A DNA stretch of 24,260 nucleotides. It comes from Bacilli bacterium. GTDB lineage: Bacteria; Bacillota_I; Bacilli_A; RF39; UBA660. The DNA lies in NCBI GenBank assembly GCA_016293205.1, contig JAEDES010000018.1, positions 1-24,260 on the forward strand, read 5' to 3'. Position numbers and translations under genes: made by a program. Below, piece after piece: positions 1-7,534 of the stretch. Every line of letters starts with the position of its first letter. Position 1 is the first letter of the stretch. The notes beneath the pieces were generated by a model. The model worked only from the letters and a program-made list of their open reading frames with translations, had not been told where the DNA came from and searched no databases.

Positions 1-119
1 CCAACAAAAACTCCAACAGTTCCAGTTATTACTCCAACAGTTCCAAGAGTTACACCAACTGTGCCACCTAAAAAACCAACACCAACAGTAACACCACAAC
101 CTAAGAAACCACAAATTGG
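1..119 (+). repeat. Pro/Thr-coding low-complexity repeat
   Basis: Imperfect repeats of a CCAACA/CCAACAGTT unit encode repeated PT, PTVP and TPTV. This is a flexible linker inside the partial first gene and not a non-coding element. Its left boundary lies outside the window. Confidence 0.75.
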
Positions 120-1848
120 ATTAATGACAACAATTGAAAAGATTACTAAAGGAGTAGAAGTAAAAAGAAAAGATGGTAAAGCATATCAAGCAGCAAATAT
201 CAAAGTTGCTCAAAACTTTAGAAATGAATTACAATCTGGAAATTATTTATACAACATAGTTCACTTAGTTCCAGCGATTGTAAAAGTACCATTCCAATTC
301 TTTACAAAGATTTCTGGTAAATTAAGATTCACAAAAGAGTCAAAACAAAGAATTAAAATAATGAAAGAAAGAATAGAAAATCTTTCAGAAGATGAATTAA
401 TGGTTATATACGATGAATATCGTGGTAATAGAGTAATGCAAGAAAGACTACCATCTGCAATAAATATTTTATTACAAGAAAGAATAGAACAATTTATAAT
501 GGGTAAGGTATCTGCATTAAATGCCCAATTAGAAAAAGACTATGCCGATATCTTTGATGCAATGATGGAATTAGAAGCAGTTGATCATCAACTAGCTAAT
601 GGTAATCTGTCTGCAGAAGAAAAAGCCCAAATGACAAATTATAGAAAACAATTATTACAAGGTCGCGCACAACAAGTAAAACGTATAAGAGATAATTATA
701 AAGAAGCTCAAAGATTATTATCTGGAGGATTAAATGGATTCAGTCAAGATATGAAAGCAGCTACTACTAAATTATCAATCGTTGGAAAACGTTTTGCTAA
801 AGACCAAGATTTAGACTTAGAATTATTAGCAAAAGAAGCTAAATTGGAAAGAGCAGAAATGGCAGCCATTGAAGAAGGAAATGACCAAATTGCTTTACTA
901 ACATTTATTCAAGCAGAATCACTTTTAAGTAAAGAAACTGAAATTAGTAATAGTATTTTTGGAAAACGTTCAACAGGTAAGAAATATTACAGTCCATTAG
1001 CTGAAAAACTAGATTATCGTGATGATCCGTTTATTAGAGATTTATTCACAACAGTAGCAGTAACATCTGCCGCTTTATCTACAATTAATTCAATCAAAGG
1101 AGCACCAACTTCTGCTGAAATTGAAGAAGCAAATCGTCAATTAAGAGAAGCTCAAGGTTTTGTAGATCAAGTTAAAGGTCATAGAGGAACCATGAGAGAG
1201 GGTATGGAAGCTCAAGGAATTCAAGGAACTTCTACAGTTTCAGGTGAAATTGAAAGAGGTGCCTTAGATGCAACAGACTGGGCTTTAGGAACAAGTAGAT
1301 ATAGAACTGCTGATAATGCAGGGCATGACTTCTACAATCAAGTATTTGATACTACAAGATCAGAAGTACAAAATATTTCTCAACAATATGTATCTGGAAC
1401 AATTACAGATCTTGAAGCATTAGAAATGATGAGAGATATGGCTAATAATACTCAACAAACTCTAAATACTGTATCAGATCAATGTTTAGGAATCTTTGAA
1501 CAATATGCACAAACACATCCTCAATTTGATTTATCTGCAGTAACAGAAGCCGTAAGATATATTCAACAACATCCAGATTCAATTACAAATATGAATAATG
1601 CAATGGTTGATATTCAAACTGCTGCAGAAGGTTTAACATTTACACAAATTCAAGCCTTACAAACAGTACCAAACAGTGTACTAGTAACGTTACTAGGAGC
1701 TGCATCAGCTGCTGCACTAGCATCTAACATCAATCAAAAGATGGAAGAAAATGTAAGAACTGGTAAATATGGAAACTCAGTTACTGATATGGTAGATGAT
1801 TATGTAGAATCACATACTCAAGAGGAAGAGGAAACATATAGTAAATAA
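1..1848 (+). CDS. Pro/Thr-linker helical protein, unknown function (5' partial)
   Basis: The reading frame is open from the first base, so the gene begins upstream; the GTG at 61 lies inside a continuous Pro/Thr repeat (PTVP, TPTV, PTPTV) and is not a credible start. The 615 visible codons begin with a roughly 40-residue Pro/Thr/Lys linker, followed by a long, mostly helical, charged region (about residues 45-330) rich in E, K, Q and L. An Ala/Ser/Thr-rich stretch around residues 350-370 (TTVAVTSAALST) and another near the end (LVTLLGAASAAALAS) could be amphipathic or membrane-associated but are not convincing transmembrane segments. The C-terminus is acidic (EEEET). I recognise no catalytic motif. 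The linker suggests that an upstream domain, outside the window, is tethered to this part. A strong terminator follows directly. The protein is real; its function is unknown. Confidence 0.85.
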   Translation, partial: PTKTPTVPVITPTVPRVTPTVPPKKPTPTVTPQPKKPQIGLMTTIEKITKGVEVKRKDGKAYQAANIKVAQNFRNELQSGNYLYNIVHLVPAIVKVPFQFFTKISGKLRFTKESKQRIKIMKERIENLSEDELMVIYDEYRGNRVMQERLPSAINILLQERIEQFIMGKVSALNAQLEKDYADIFDAMMELEAVDHQLANGNLSAEEKAQMTNYRKQLLQGRAQQVKRIRDNYKEAQRLLSGGLNGFSQDMKAATTKLSIVGKRFAKDQDLDLELLAKEAKLERAEMAAIEEGNDQIALLTFIQAESLLSKETEISNSIFGKRSTGKKYYSPLAEKLDYRDDPFIRDLFTTVAVTSAALSTINSIKGAPTSAEIEEANRQLREAQGFVDQVKGHRGTMREGMEAQGIQGTSTVSGEIERGALDATDWALGTSRYRTADNAGHDFYNQVFDTTRSEVQNISQQYVSGTITDLEALEMMRDMANNTQQTLNTVSDQCLGIFEQYAQTHPQFDLSAVTEAVRYIQQHPDSITNMNNAMVDIQTAAEGLTFTQIQALQTVPNSVLVTLLGAASAAALASNINQKMEENVRTGKYGNSVTDMVDDYVESHTQEEEETYSK

Positions 1849-1875
1849 ACTCAGAATTTTTCTGAGTTTTTCTTT
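1848..1875 (+). terminator. Intrinsic terminator after the first gene
   Basis: An 8-bp perfect stem AACTCAGA / TCTGAGTT (1848-1855, 1861-1868) with a five-base loop is followed by a T-rich run. It starts at the last base of the stop codon. Confidence 0.85.
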
Positions 1876-1900
1876 GAAATAAAACAACTTATGTTATAAT
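1874..1900 (+). promoter_or_regulatory. Promoter of the DNA methyltransferase gene
   Basis: An extended -10 TGTTATAAT (hexamer 1895-1900) sits with a TTGAAA -35 at 1874-1879. Spacing is short (15 bp), which the extended -10 could compensate. The -35 overlaps the T-run of the preceding terminator. Confidence 0.6.
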
Positions 1901-1924
1901 ATTAAAAGTGTAAGGAGTGATTAT

Positions 1925-2785
1925 ATGTTAAAAGCAAAACCATTCGTAAAATGGGCTGGTGGAAAAAGACAAATAATTGATAAATTAACAAAACTAGTAC
2001 CAGAAAAATACGATACATACTATGAACCATTTGTAGGTGGAGGAGCTTTATTATTTGAATTATCTCCTAAAAAAGCCGTAATAAATGATTATAATAAAGA
2101 ATTAATGAATGTTTATAAAACAATATCAGATGATAATGGATATGAAGAAGTAATAAAGATTCTTAATAAATATGAAATAAAACATTCAGAAGAATTTTAC
2201 TATAAAATAAGAGATATTGACCGTGATGAATCTAAGTTTAAAAAATTATCAAATTCAGAAAGAGCAGCAAGAACTATTTATTTAAATAAAGCATGTTTTA
2301 ATGGACTATATAGAGTAAACAGTAAAGGTTATTTCAATGTTCCATTTAACAAGAAACAAGCAATTAATACTTATGATGGACAAAATATGACTCTAGCATA
2401 TGTTTATTTTCAAACAAATGATGTAAAAATGTTAAGTACTGATTTTGAAGAAGCAGTAAAAGATGCTAAAAAAGGAGACTTCATTTATTTTGATCCACCA
2501 TATGATTCAGAAAATAATACAACATTTAATGACTATACAGAAGGTGGATTTGGTAAAGAAGAGCAAATACGTCTAAGTAAAGTGTTTAAGGATTTACATA
2601 ATAGAGGATGTTTCGTAATGTTATCAAATCATAATACTACATTAGTAAATGAATTATATGAAGACTTTAATATTCATGTAATTAAAGCTAAAAGAAATAT
2701 AAACTCAAAAGGTAATAAAAGAGGTAAGGTAGAAGAAGTAATTATTACAAACTATGAAACTGAAAATGATAATAAATTAGATTAA
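1925..2785 (+). CDS. dam: Dam-family (D12 class) DNA adenine N6-methyltransferase
   Basis: This enzyme transfers a methyl group from S-adenosylmethionine to adenine N6 in a short DNA site. At 286 residues it matches the usual length of Dam/M.DpnIIA enzymes. Visible motifs: KWAGGK near the N-terminus (residues 9-14); the AdoMet-binding YEPFVGGGALLFEL (33-46); the family-typical NKACFNGLYRVN (121-132); and the catalytic DPPY (190-193), followed by a target-recognition-like TTFNDYTEGGF. The order, AdoMet motif before DPPY, is that of the alpha (D12) group. An AGGAG ribosome site at 1913-1917 precedes the ATG by 7 bases. No restriction endonuclease lies beside it, so it looks like an orphan (regulatory or protective) methylase. 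GATC specificity is likely from family resemblance but is inference. The gene has its own promoter and terminator. Confidence 0.93.
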   Translation: MLKAKPFVKWAGGKRQIIDKLTKLVPEKYDTYYEPFVGGGALLFELSPKKAVINDYNKELMNVYKTISDDNGYEEVIKILNKYEIKHSEEFYYKIRDIDRDESKFKKLSNSERAARTIYLNKACFNGLYRVNSKGYFNVPFNKKQAINTYDGQNMTLAYVYFQTNDVKMLSTDFEEAVKDAKKGDFIYFDPPYDSENNTTFNDYTEGGFGKEEQIRLSKVFKDLHNRGCFVMLSNHNTTLVNELYEDFNIHVIKAKRNINSKGNKRGKVEEVIITNYETENDNKLD

Positions 2786-2805
2786 GTGAAAACTTAATCT
2801 TTTTT
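2780..2805 (+). terminator. Intrinsic terminator after dam
   Basis: The stem GATTAAGT / ACTTAATC (2780-2787, 2792-2799) has a GAAA tetraloop and six T's. The dam stop codon (2783-2785) lies inside the left arm. Confidence 0.9.
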
Positions 2806-2815
2806 ATGTTATAAT
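2786..2815 (+). promoter_or_regulatory. Promoter of the cation transporter gene
   Basis: An extended -10 TGTTATAAT (hexamer 2810-2815) is clear. The best -35 (GTGAAA, 2786-2791, 18 bp away) is weak and lies within the preceding terminator hairpin. Confidence 0.5.
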
Positions 2816-2836
2816 ACATAATAGGATGTGACTAAT

Positions 2837-3700
2837 ATGAAAATTGAATCAAAAGTGTTAATTTATAGTATGATAAATAACTTAATAATTTCAATTGCCA
2901 AAATAACAGGAGGATTAATTCTAGGATTATCATCTCTTTTAGCAGATGGTCTTCATACATTCTGTGATTTTGCAACAGATATTATTTGTATGATTGGAAC
3001 TAAAATATCTAAACATAGACCAACAAAAAAATATCCCTTTGGTTTTGGTAGAATAGAGTACTTAACAAACTTATTTATTGGAATAATTTTATTTCTACTA
3101 GGGGTATTTATTATATACAATGGATTTATTCATAAACCAGTAATACCACCATTATCATTAATGTATTTATTAGTAGGAACAATAATATTAAAGACAATAT
3201 CAATTGTTATAATGCATGTAGTAGGTAAGAAAACAAACTCACAAGTATTAATTACTTCAGTAGAAGAATCAAGTATGGATTTAGTATCAAGTATTATAGT
3301 TGCTATAATCGCAGTAATTTTACAATTTAGTGATACATATCCAATACTAAGACATGTAGACTTAATTGGTTCAATCATAATTTCTCTAATTATATTTAAC
3401 ACATCGCTTGAAATAATAAAAGAAAACTCTCTATCCTTAATTGGAGAAGTTGAACAAAATGAAGAATTAATAAATAAATTATCAAGTTTTATAGATGAAT
3501 TTAAAGGAGTAGAAGATAAAAAGATAACTCTTATAAAATATGGATCTTATTATCAATTATATTTAGTACTAGATTTAGATAATAAACTCACTCTAAGACA
3601 AGTATCAAATCTAGAAAAGAAAATAAAAAAATCCATCACAAGACATACATCGTTTGATATAAAATATGTCACAATATATGTAACAAATAAGATAGATTAA
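2837..3700 (+). CDS. Cation diffusion facilitator (CDF) family metal efflux transporter
   Basis: A proton-coupled exporter of divalent metal (Zn, Mn, Fe or Co class) in the cytoplasmic membrane. The protein (287 residues from the chosen ATG) has the CDF layout: six hydrophobic segments in residues 8-190, then a cytoplasmic C-terminal domain (about 205-287) of the ferredoxin-like type. Segment 2 carries SLLADGLHTFCDFATD, giving His40 and Asp44 as metal ligands. Segment 5 carries VEESSMDLVSS, giving Asp148 with Glu144 where most family members have His or Asp, so the site is H-D/E-D. The characteristic KYPFGFGRIEYL follows segment 2. ATG 2837 is preferred over the in-frame GTG at 2828 because AGGA (2823-2826) is a plausible ribosome site for the ATG and would touch the GTG. 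The metal cannot be assigned. Confidence 0.9.
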   Translation: MKIESKVLIYSMINNLIISIAKITGGLILGLSSLLADGLHTFCDFATDIICMIGTKISKHRPTKKYPFGFGRIEYLTNLFIGIILFLLGVFIIYNGFIHKPVIPPLSLMYLLVGTIILKTISIVIMHVVGKKTNSQVLITSVEESSMDLVSSIIVAIIAVILQFSDTYPILRHVDLIGSIIISLIIFNTSLEIIKENSLSLIGEVEQNEELINKLSSFIDEFKGVEDKKITLIKYGSYYQLYLVLDLDNKLTLRQVSNLEKKIKKSITRHTSFDIKYVTIYVTNKID

Positions 3701-3727
3701 AACAAAATTAAATATTTTGTTTTTTTT
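3699..3727 (+). terminator. Intrinsic terminator after the CDF gene
   Basis: The stem AAAACAAAAT / ATTTTGTTTT (3699-3708, 3714-3723) is AT-rich and is followed by continued T's to 3727. Confidence 0.8.
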
Positions 3728-3745
3728 ATATAAATAAGGTATAAT
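3717..3745 (+). promoter_or_regulatory. Promoter of the phosphotransferase gene
   Basis: TTGTTT (3717-3722) and a perfect TATAAT (3740-3745) are separated by 17 bp. The -35 lies inside the right arm and T-run of the preceding terminator. The expected transcription start is only about 10 bases before the start codon. Confidence 0.6.
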
Positions 3746-3761
3746 TAAGTTGGTGAACCAA

Positions 3762-4715
3762 ATGAGATTGAATAAGATTCAAAAAAAATTAATTAGTATA
3801 TGTGAAATTTTTAAGTTAGGTGAAATAGAAGCCTATCAACAAGAAGATAGTAGTCAAAATAGAGTGTTTAAAATAATTACAACAAAAGGATCATACATTG
3901 TAAAAGAATTTTCTAAAGACACTATAGGAAACTATTATTATTTAAGAAAAAGAAAGGAACAAATTGCTATATCTGAACAATTAAAAAAGCATAAGATTAA
4001 TTGTATAATTCCAAAAAGAATTAATGATAAACAATTCTTCTTATTAGATAAACACTATTATTTAGTATATGATTGTTCTAAAGATAAATATTTAACACAA
4101 GATAATATTACAAAGAATCATATTATTGAACTAGCAAAAACACAAGCTAAGATTCATAAGCTAAAAATAGAGACAAAACTACCATGTACATATAAACATA
4201 TAAATATAGATTTTGATCTATATACAAAGACAATAAAAGATCCTAATCTAAAAGATTTAATTTATTCCAATAAAGAAAAATTAATAGAATATATTAAGAA
4301 AGGTAATAATGCACTACCAAGTGTTAAAAAGAATTTATGTTATTCTCATAATGATTATAAACATCAAAATATCTTATGGAATGAAACTAAAATGACTTTA
4401 ATTGATTTTGATGCTTCGGGATTATCTAATCCAACAGCAGCATTAATTGAAAGTGCTTTTACTTATTCAAAACAAAATAATGAAATTAATTATGAATACT
4501 TTGAATTATATATAAAAACTTATTTAGAAGAATATGGTCCATTAAAAGACAATTTTAAAGATTGTTTATATGTAAGTATGAATACAAAATTACAATGGTT
4601 AAATTATTTAATGTTTAAGAAAAGATTAAAAGAAGCTACAAGTATGTTAAATACTTTAATATTATTTGCATCTAATGTAGAAACACTTAATGAGATATAT
4701 GAAAATTTAATATAA
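3762..4715 (+). CDS. APH/choline-kinase-like phosphotransferase
   Basis: The protein (317 residues from ATG 3762) shows the aminoglycoside-phosphotransferase/choline-kinase fold. The catalytic loop HNDYKHQNIL (residues 196-205, His196, Asp198, Asn203) is followed by the metal-binding LIDFD (Asp215). An N-lobe segment YIVKEF supplies Lys48 as the likely ATP-contacting lysine. The fold phosphorylates a small hydroxylated substrate with ATP, but the members differ widely (choline, homoserine, aminoglycoside, spore-coat CotS-like), and nothing here fixes the substrate; the gene should not be read as an antibiotic-resistance determinant. ATG 3762 is chosen over TTG 3750 and GTG 3753 because GGTGA at 3752-3756 is a ribosome site at suitable distance. 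It is monocistronic, with a promoter upstream and a strong terminator downstream. Confidence 0.85.
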   Translation: MRLNKIQKKLISICEIFKLGEIEAYQQEDSSQNRVFKIITTKGSYIVKEFSKDTIGNYYYLRKRKEQIAISEQLKKHKINCIIPKRINDKQFFLLDKHYYLVYDCSKDKYLTQDNITKNHIIELAKTQAKIHKLKIETKLPCTYKHINIDFDLYTKTIKDPNLKDLIYSNKEKLIEYIKKGNNALPSVKKNLCYSHNDYKHQNILWNETKMTLIDFDASGLSNPTAALIESAFTYSKQNNEINYEYFELYIKTYLEEYGPLKDNFKDCLYVSMNTKLQWLNYLMFKKRLKEATSMLNTLILFASNVETLNEIYENLI

Positions 4716-4725
4716 TACAAAAGTA

Positions 4726-4767
4726 AAATAAGATGTTAACAAAAAAAGGTTGACATCTTATTTTTTT
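4726..4767 (+). terminator. Strong intrinsic terminator after the phosphotransferase gene
   Basis: The 11-bp stem AAATAAGATGT / ACATCTTATTT (4726-4736, 4753-4763) is extended inward by TAAC/GTTG pairs, with an A-rich loop and seven T's (4761-4767). It is the most stable terminator-like hairpin in the left part. Confidence 0.92.
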
Positions 4768-4778
4768 AATGTTATGAT
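4750..4778 (+). promoter_or_regulatory. Near-consensus promoter for the leader peptide and ABC exporter
   Basis: TTGACA (4750-4755), 17 bp, then TATGAT (4773-4778) with an upstream TG (extended -10). The perfect -35 lies within the right arm of the preceding terminator. Confidence 0.85.
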
Positions 4779-4810
4779 TAACACGAATTTAAAGAGAAAG
4801 GAGTGGGAGA

Positions 4811-4891
4811 ATGAAAATAGTAAATTCAAAAATTAATATAGGAGAAAGTAGAAGTTGGAGAATGTTATTTCGTTTTCCTACTTCATTCTAG
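4811..4891 (+). CDS. 26-residue leader peptide ahead of the ABC exporter
   Basis: A short frame from ATG 4811 to TAG 4891 has an excellent ribosome site, AAAGGAG at 4797-4803, seven bases upstream. It follows directly from a near-consensus promoter and ends 39 bases before the exporter gene. The peptide begins MKIVNSKINIGE and ends RMLFRFPTSF, a basic and aromatic tail; it has no hydrophobic core for secretion and no double-glycine cleavage site. Such short coded leaders ahead of multidrug ABC exporters in Firmicutes (for example bmrB before bmrCD in Bacillus subtilis) couple ribosome stalling to transporter expression, which is the favoured role here. Alternatives are a peptide substrate of the exporter or a non-functional frame. 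Within the leader, GGAGAA (4857-4862) can pair with TTTTCC (4873-4878), but I see no T-run terminator before the exporter. Confidence 0.7.
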   Translation: MKIVNSKINIGESRSWRMLFRFPTSF

Positions 4892-4930
4892 TCTTGTTAG
4901 CTAGTATATGAAAAATTAGGAGGTATAAGT

Positions 4931-6661
4931 ATGAAAGATTTAAAAGAGCTTATTCCTCTAGTGAAACTAATTAAAGAAGATAAAGTAAAACTTATCATAG
5001 CTAGTTTATTTATATTTATAGCAGAACTGTCTGAGATTTGTACCGGTTATTTAAATGGAGCAGCAGTCGAAGCTATAAGCAATTTAAATATTAAAGAAGC
5101 CTTATTATTTTTAGGTATATATGGATTAGTAAATATAGTCGCATCAGGCCTAATTCTAACGCAAGCAAATGCCGCCTTACAAAAGATAGAAAGTAAATTA
5201 ACAAGAAAACTAGGTTATTTTACATATAAAAAAGCCTTAGATTTACCTGCAGCAGCCTATGAAAAAACAACAAGTGGAGAAATAATAAATCGTATTACCA
5301 ATGATGCAGATACCCTTAGTTTTACATTTGGACAATTACTAAGAATGTTCTCATCATTATTAGGTTCATTAATCTTAATAGTCTATATATTTATGAATTC
5401 ATATGTAATTGGATTATACATATTATTATTTATATTAATATTATTCTTTGTTTTAAAGAAATATAATCCAATCTTAAAAGATAATCATAAAGAAAGAAAA
5501 AAGGGACAAGATAAGTTTACTTCTTTAACAACAGAATCAATAAGAGGAATAAGAGAAATAAAAACACTAGGAGTTAAGAAATCACTTCTAGAAGACATGA
5601 AAGAAATAATAAAAGAAATATTTGATAAATCATCAAAAGAAATAGATATAAGAAAGAAATTTAATCTAATCACAAGATTTATCAAAGTATCATTAGAAGT
5701 AGGTACATTTATATTATGTGTAATCTTACTATATTACAAACAAATCTCATTAACATTCTTTATTGCAATGACTTATTATGTTTATAGATATATGTGGTTA
5801 ATAGAAAATATTAATGAATTATCTCAAACATATCAAAAAGTAATAGTATCAATCGGAAGAGTTAATGAAATATTAGAAAATAAATTATCAAAAGATGAAC
5901 AATTCGGTACTAAAGAGATTACTAAATCCAAAGGAATAATTGAATTCAAAGATGTAGTCTTTGGATATCCTAATGAAGATATAATCTTAAAAGGATTTAA
6001 TATAACTTTAGAACCAAATAAAAAGATTGCAATAGTAGGTCAATCAGGTCAAGGCAAATCAACATTATTTAATTTATTAACAAGAGTATTTGAACAAAAA
6101 TCAGGTAAGATTCTATTAGATAAACAAGAGTTAAAAGATTTAACAGAATCCTCTCTTCGTAAAGAGATATCAATTATAAGACAAGAACCATTTATCTTTA
6201 ATAGAACCATTAAAGAAAATTTCTTATTATTAAATAAAGATTTAACTTTAGACCAAATAAGAAAATATACAAAATTAGCATATTTAGATGATTATATAAT
6301 GAGTCTTCCTGATCAATATGATACTCTTTTGGGAGAAAGTGGTGTCAACTTATCAGGAGGTCAAAAACAAAGATTATCTATTGCAAGAACCCTTGCTAAA
6401 GAAAGCAAAGTAATTTTATTTGATGAAGCAACTTCTGCCTTAGATAATGAATCACAAGCTTATATAAAACAAGCAATTGACAATTTAGTAAAAGACCATA
6501 CTGTTGTAATAGTTGCACATCGTTTATCAACTATAATTGATGCTGATATTATTTATGTTATTGATAAAGGAAAGATTGCCGATAAAGGTACCCATGAAGA
6601 ACTATTAAAAACAAGTAAAATATATAAAAAACTCTACACAACAGAAGCTTTAAATTCATAA
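4931..6661 (+). CDS. ABC exporter, fused membrane and ATPase domains (MsbA/BmrA type)
   Basis: A half-transporter of 576 residues that would work as a homodimer, exporting a drug, lipid or peptide with ATP. The N-terminal membrane domain (about residues 18-300) has six hydrophobic segments; the exporter-typical coupling region TTSGEIINRITNDAD lies at 113-127. The ATPase domain has Walker A GQSGQGKST (370-378), a Q-loop in IIRQEPFIFNRTI, signature LSGGQ (474-478), Walker B VILFDEA (494-500), D-loop SALD and switch His530 (AHRLST). All catalytic residues are intact. There is no peptidase C39 domain, so it is not a bacteriocin-processing transporter. AGGAGG at 4918-4923 gives a strong ribosome site. 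Its leader peptide suggests induction by a translation-affecting compound, which would favour a multidrug role; the substrate is unknown. Confidence 0.93.
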   Translation: MKDLKELIPLVKLIKEDKVKLIIASLFIFIAELSEICTGYLNGAAVEAISNLNIKEALLFLGIYGLVNIVASGLILTQANAALQKIESKLTRKLGYFTYKKALDLPAAAYEKTTSGEIINRITNDADTLSFTFGQLLRMFSSLLGSLILIVYIFMNSYVIGLYILLFILILFFVLKKYNPILKDNHKERKKGQDKFTSLTTESIRGIREIKTLGVKKSLLEDMKEIIKEIFDKSSKEIDIRKKFNLITRFIKVSLEVGTFILCVILLYYKQISLTFFIAMTYYVYRYMWLIENINELSQTYQKVIVSIGRVNEILENKLSKDEQFGTKEITKSKGIIEFKDVVFGYPNEDIILKGFNITLEPNKKIAIVGQSGQGKSTLFNLLTRVFEQKSGKILLDKQELKDLTESSLRKEISIIRQEPFIFNRTIKENFLLLNKDLTLDQIRKYTKLAYLDDYIMSLPDQYDTLLGESGVNLSGGQKQRLSIARTLAKESKVILFDEATSALDNESQAYIKQAIDNLVKDHTVVIVAHRLSTIIDADIIYVIDKGKIADKGTHEELLKTSKIYKKLYTTEALNS

Positions 6662-6675
6662 TAAATAGAAACAAA

Positions 6676-6703
6676 GACATAAGGAAATCTTATGCCTTTT
6701 TCT
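6676..6703 (+). terminator. Probable intrinsic terminator after the ABC exporter
   Basis: The core stem CATAAG / CTTATG (6678-6683, 6689-6694), loop GAAAT, is extended by an outer G-C pair across a mismatch and followed by TTTTTCTT. It is weaker than the other terminators here. Confidence 0.65.
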
Positions 6704-6726
6704 TCGACAAACTTCGACTGAAAATA

Positions 6727-6754
6727 TTGACAAAAATTCTCCCCATGATATAAT
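6727..6754 (+). promoter_or_regulatory. Strong promoter of the surface-fibre locus
   Basis: A perfect TTGACA (6727-6732), 16 bp, and a perfect TATAAT (6749-6754) with an extended TGA. The expected start near 6761 leaves a roughly 60-base leader before the first gene. Together with the downstream gene order this marks the left edge of the surface operon. Confidence 0.88.
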
Positions 6755-6820
6755 GTAATTGTATTATAAAGAATATGATAGTGTAGTGTATATTGTAATA
6801 CGAAAGGATAGGGGTAAGAG

Positions 6821-7534
6821 ATGAATAAGAGACAAATAAACATTAAACATTTCATGCTTGAAAAAAAGCTTGGCAAAATCTTATTTGTATTTTTACTATT
6901 AATTATCCTAATATTACTAATTTTATACTATACAATTGGTATTATTTATAATAATGGTAATTTTAGCGTTACGCTAGATAAGAATTTGTACTTCGACAAA
7001 GGATTAATCATTTACGATGACAAAAACTACAAGGTATATAGGACTGAGTTGTTAGCGCCATCACCTGAGTCATTCGATAATATCTCGCACAAATGGTTGC
7101 CAAAAGATATTAACGATAGTGAGGGTGGTTCTCATAACGGTGATAACTACTTAGCGTATACATTTTATGTGGAAAACACTGGTAGTGATGTATCCGATTA
7201 TTGGACCGAAGTAGTCATTGGCGATGTGATTAGAAATGTCGACAGTGCTGTTCGAATTCGAATTTACAAAAACGGGGAGTATGTAACCTATGCTAAAATA
7301 GGCGATAATGGAAATGCTGAACCAGATACAGTTCCATTCTTGAATGATGAATTAGTTGCCATCACACATAGCCCTAACTTTAAGCCTGGGGATATAGACA
7401 AGTACACATTAGTCCTATGGATTGAAGGGTCAGATCCACAATGTACTGACAATATTCTTGGTGGAGAGTTTAAAGTAGAGATGAAATTCAATTCAGAACA
7501 TATTGATAATCAAAGTGAAGGAGAAGAAAGATGA
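6821..7534 (+). CDS. Membrane-anchored fibre-family protein (first gene of surface locus)
   Basis: 237 residues: a basic N-terminus, one strong transmembrane segment (about residues 20-43), then an extracellular, beta-rich domain. It lacks the YAWF-type cleavage motif of the following three proteins, so it probably stays anchored. Its C-terminal strand region, YTLVLWIEGSDPQC...GGEFKVEMKF (IEGSD at 201-205), matches the IEGQD...IKVNFGF signature at the same place in the next three gene products, placing it in the same family. This suggests (inference) an anchor or base for a fibre built from those proteins. One cysteine (208) is present. The base composition is visibly richer in G and C (GCG, TCG and CGA codons) than the neighbours. 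Its TGA stop overlaps the ATG of the next gene by four bases, implying translational coupling. Ribosome site AGGGGT at 6810-6815. Confidence 0.75.
   Translation: MNKRQINIKHFMLEKKLGKILFVFLLLIILILLILYYTIGIIYNNGNFSVTLDKNLYFDKGLIIYDDKNYKVYRTELLAPSPESFDNISHKWLPKDINDSEGGSHNGDNYLAYTFYVENTGSDVSDYWTEVVIGDVIRNVDSAVRIRIYKNGEYVTYAKIGDNGNAEPDTVPFLNDELVAITHSPNFKPGDIDKYTLVLWIEGSDPQCTDNILGGEFKVEMKFNSEHIDNQSEGEER

Noticed and set aside
61..1848. GTG at 61 as the start of the first gene
   Set aside because: The frame and its Pro/Thr repeat continue without interruption to base 1, and there is no ribosome site before the GTG.
3130..3402. Minus-strand frames opposite the CDF, ABC and surface genes
   Set aside because: They lie wholly inside well-supported plus-strand genes, lack ribosome sites, and read as mirror-image hydrophobic or low-complexity sequence.
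3762..4715. Aminoglycoside resistance gene
   Set aside because: The fold motifs are shared by many small-molecule kinases, and no resistance-specific feature is present.
6761..6801. Operator or hairpin formed by GTATTA and TAATAC in the leader of the surface locus
   Set aside because: Only six base pairs with a loop of about 30 bases in very AT-rich DNA; expected by chance.
6821..7534. TGA read as Trp, as in Mycoplasma
   Set aside because: Trp is TGG throughout, and the TGA at 7532-7534 overlaps a proper ATG of the next gene, so it is a stop.
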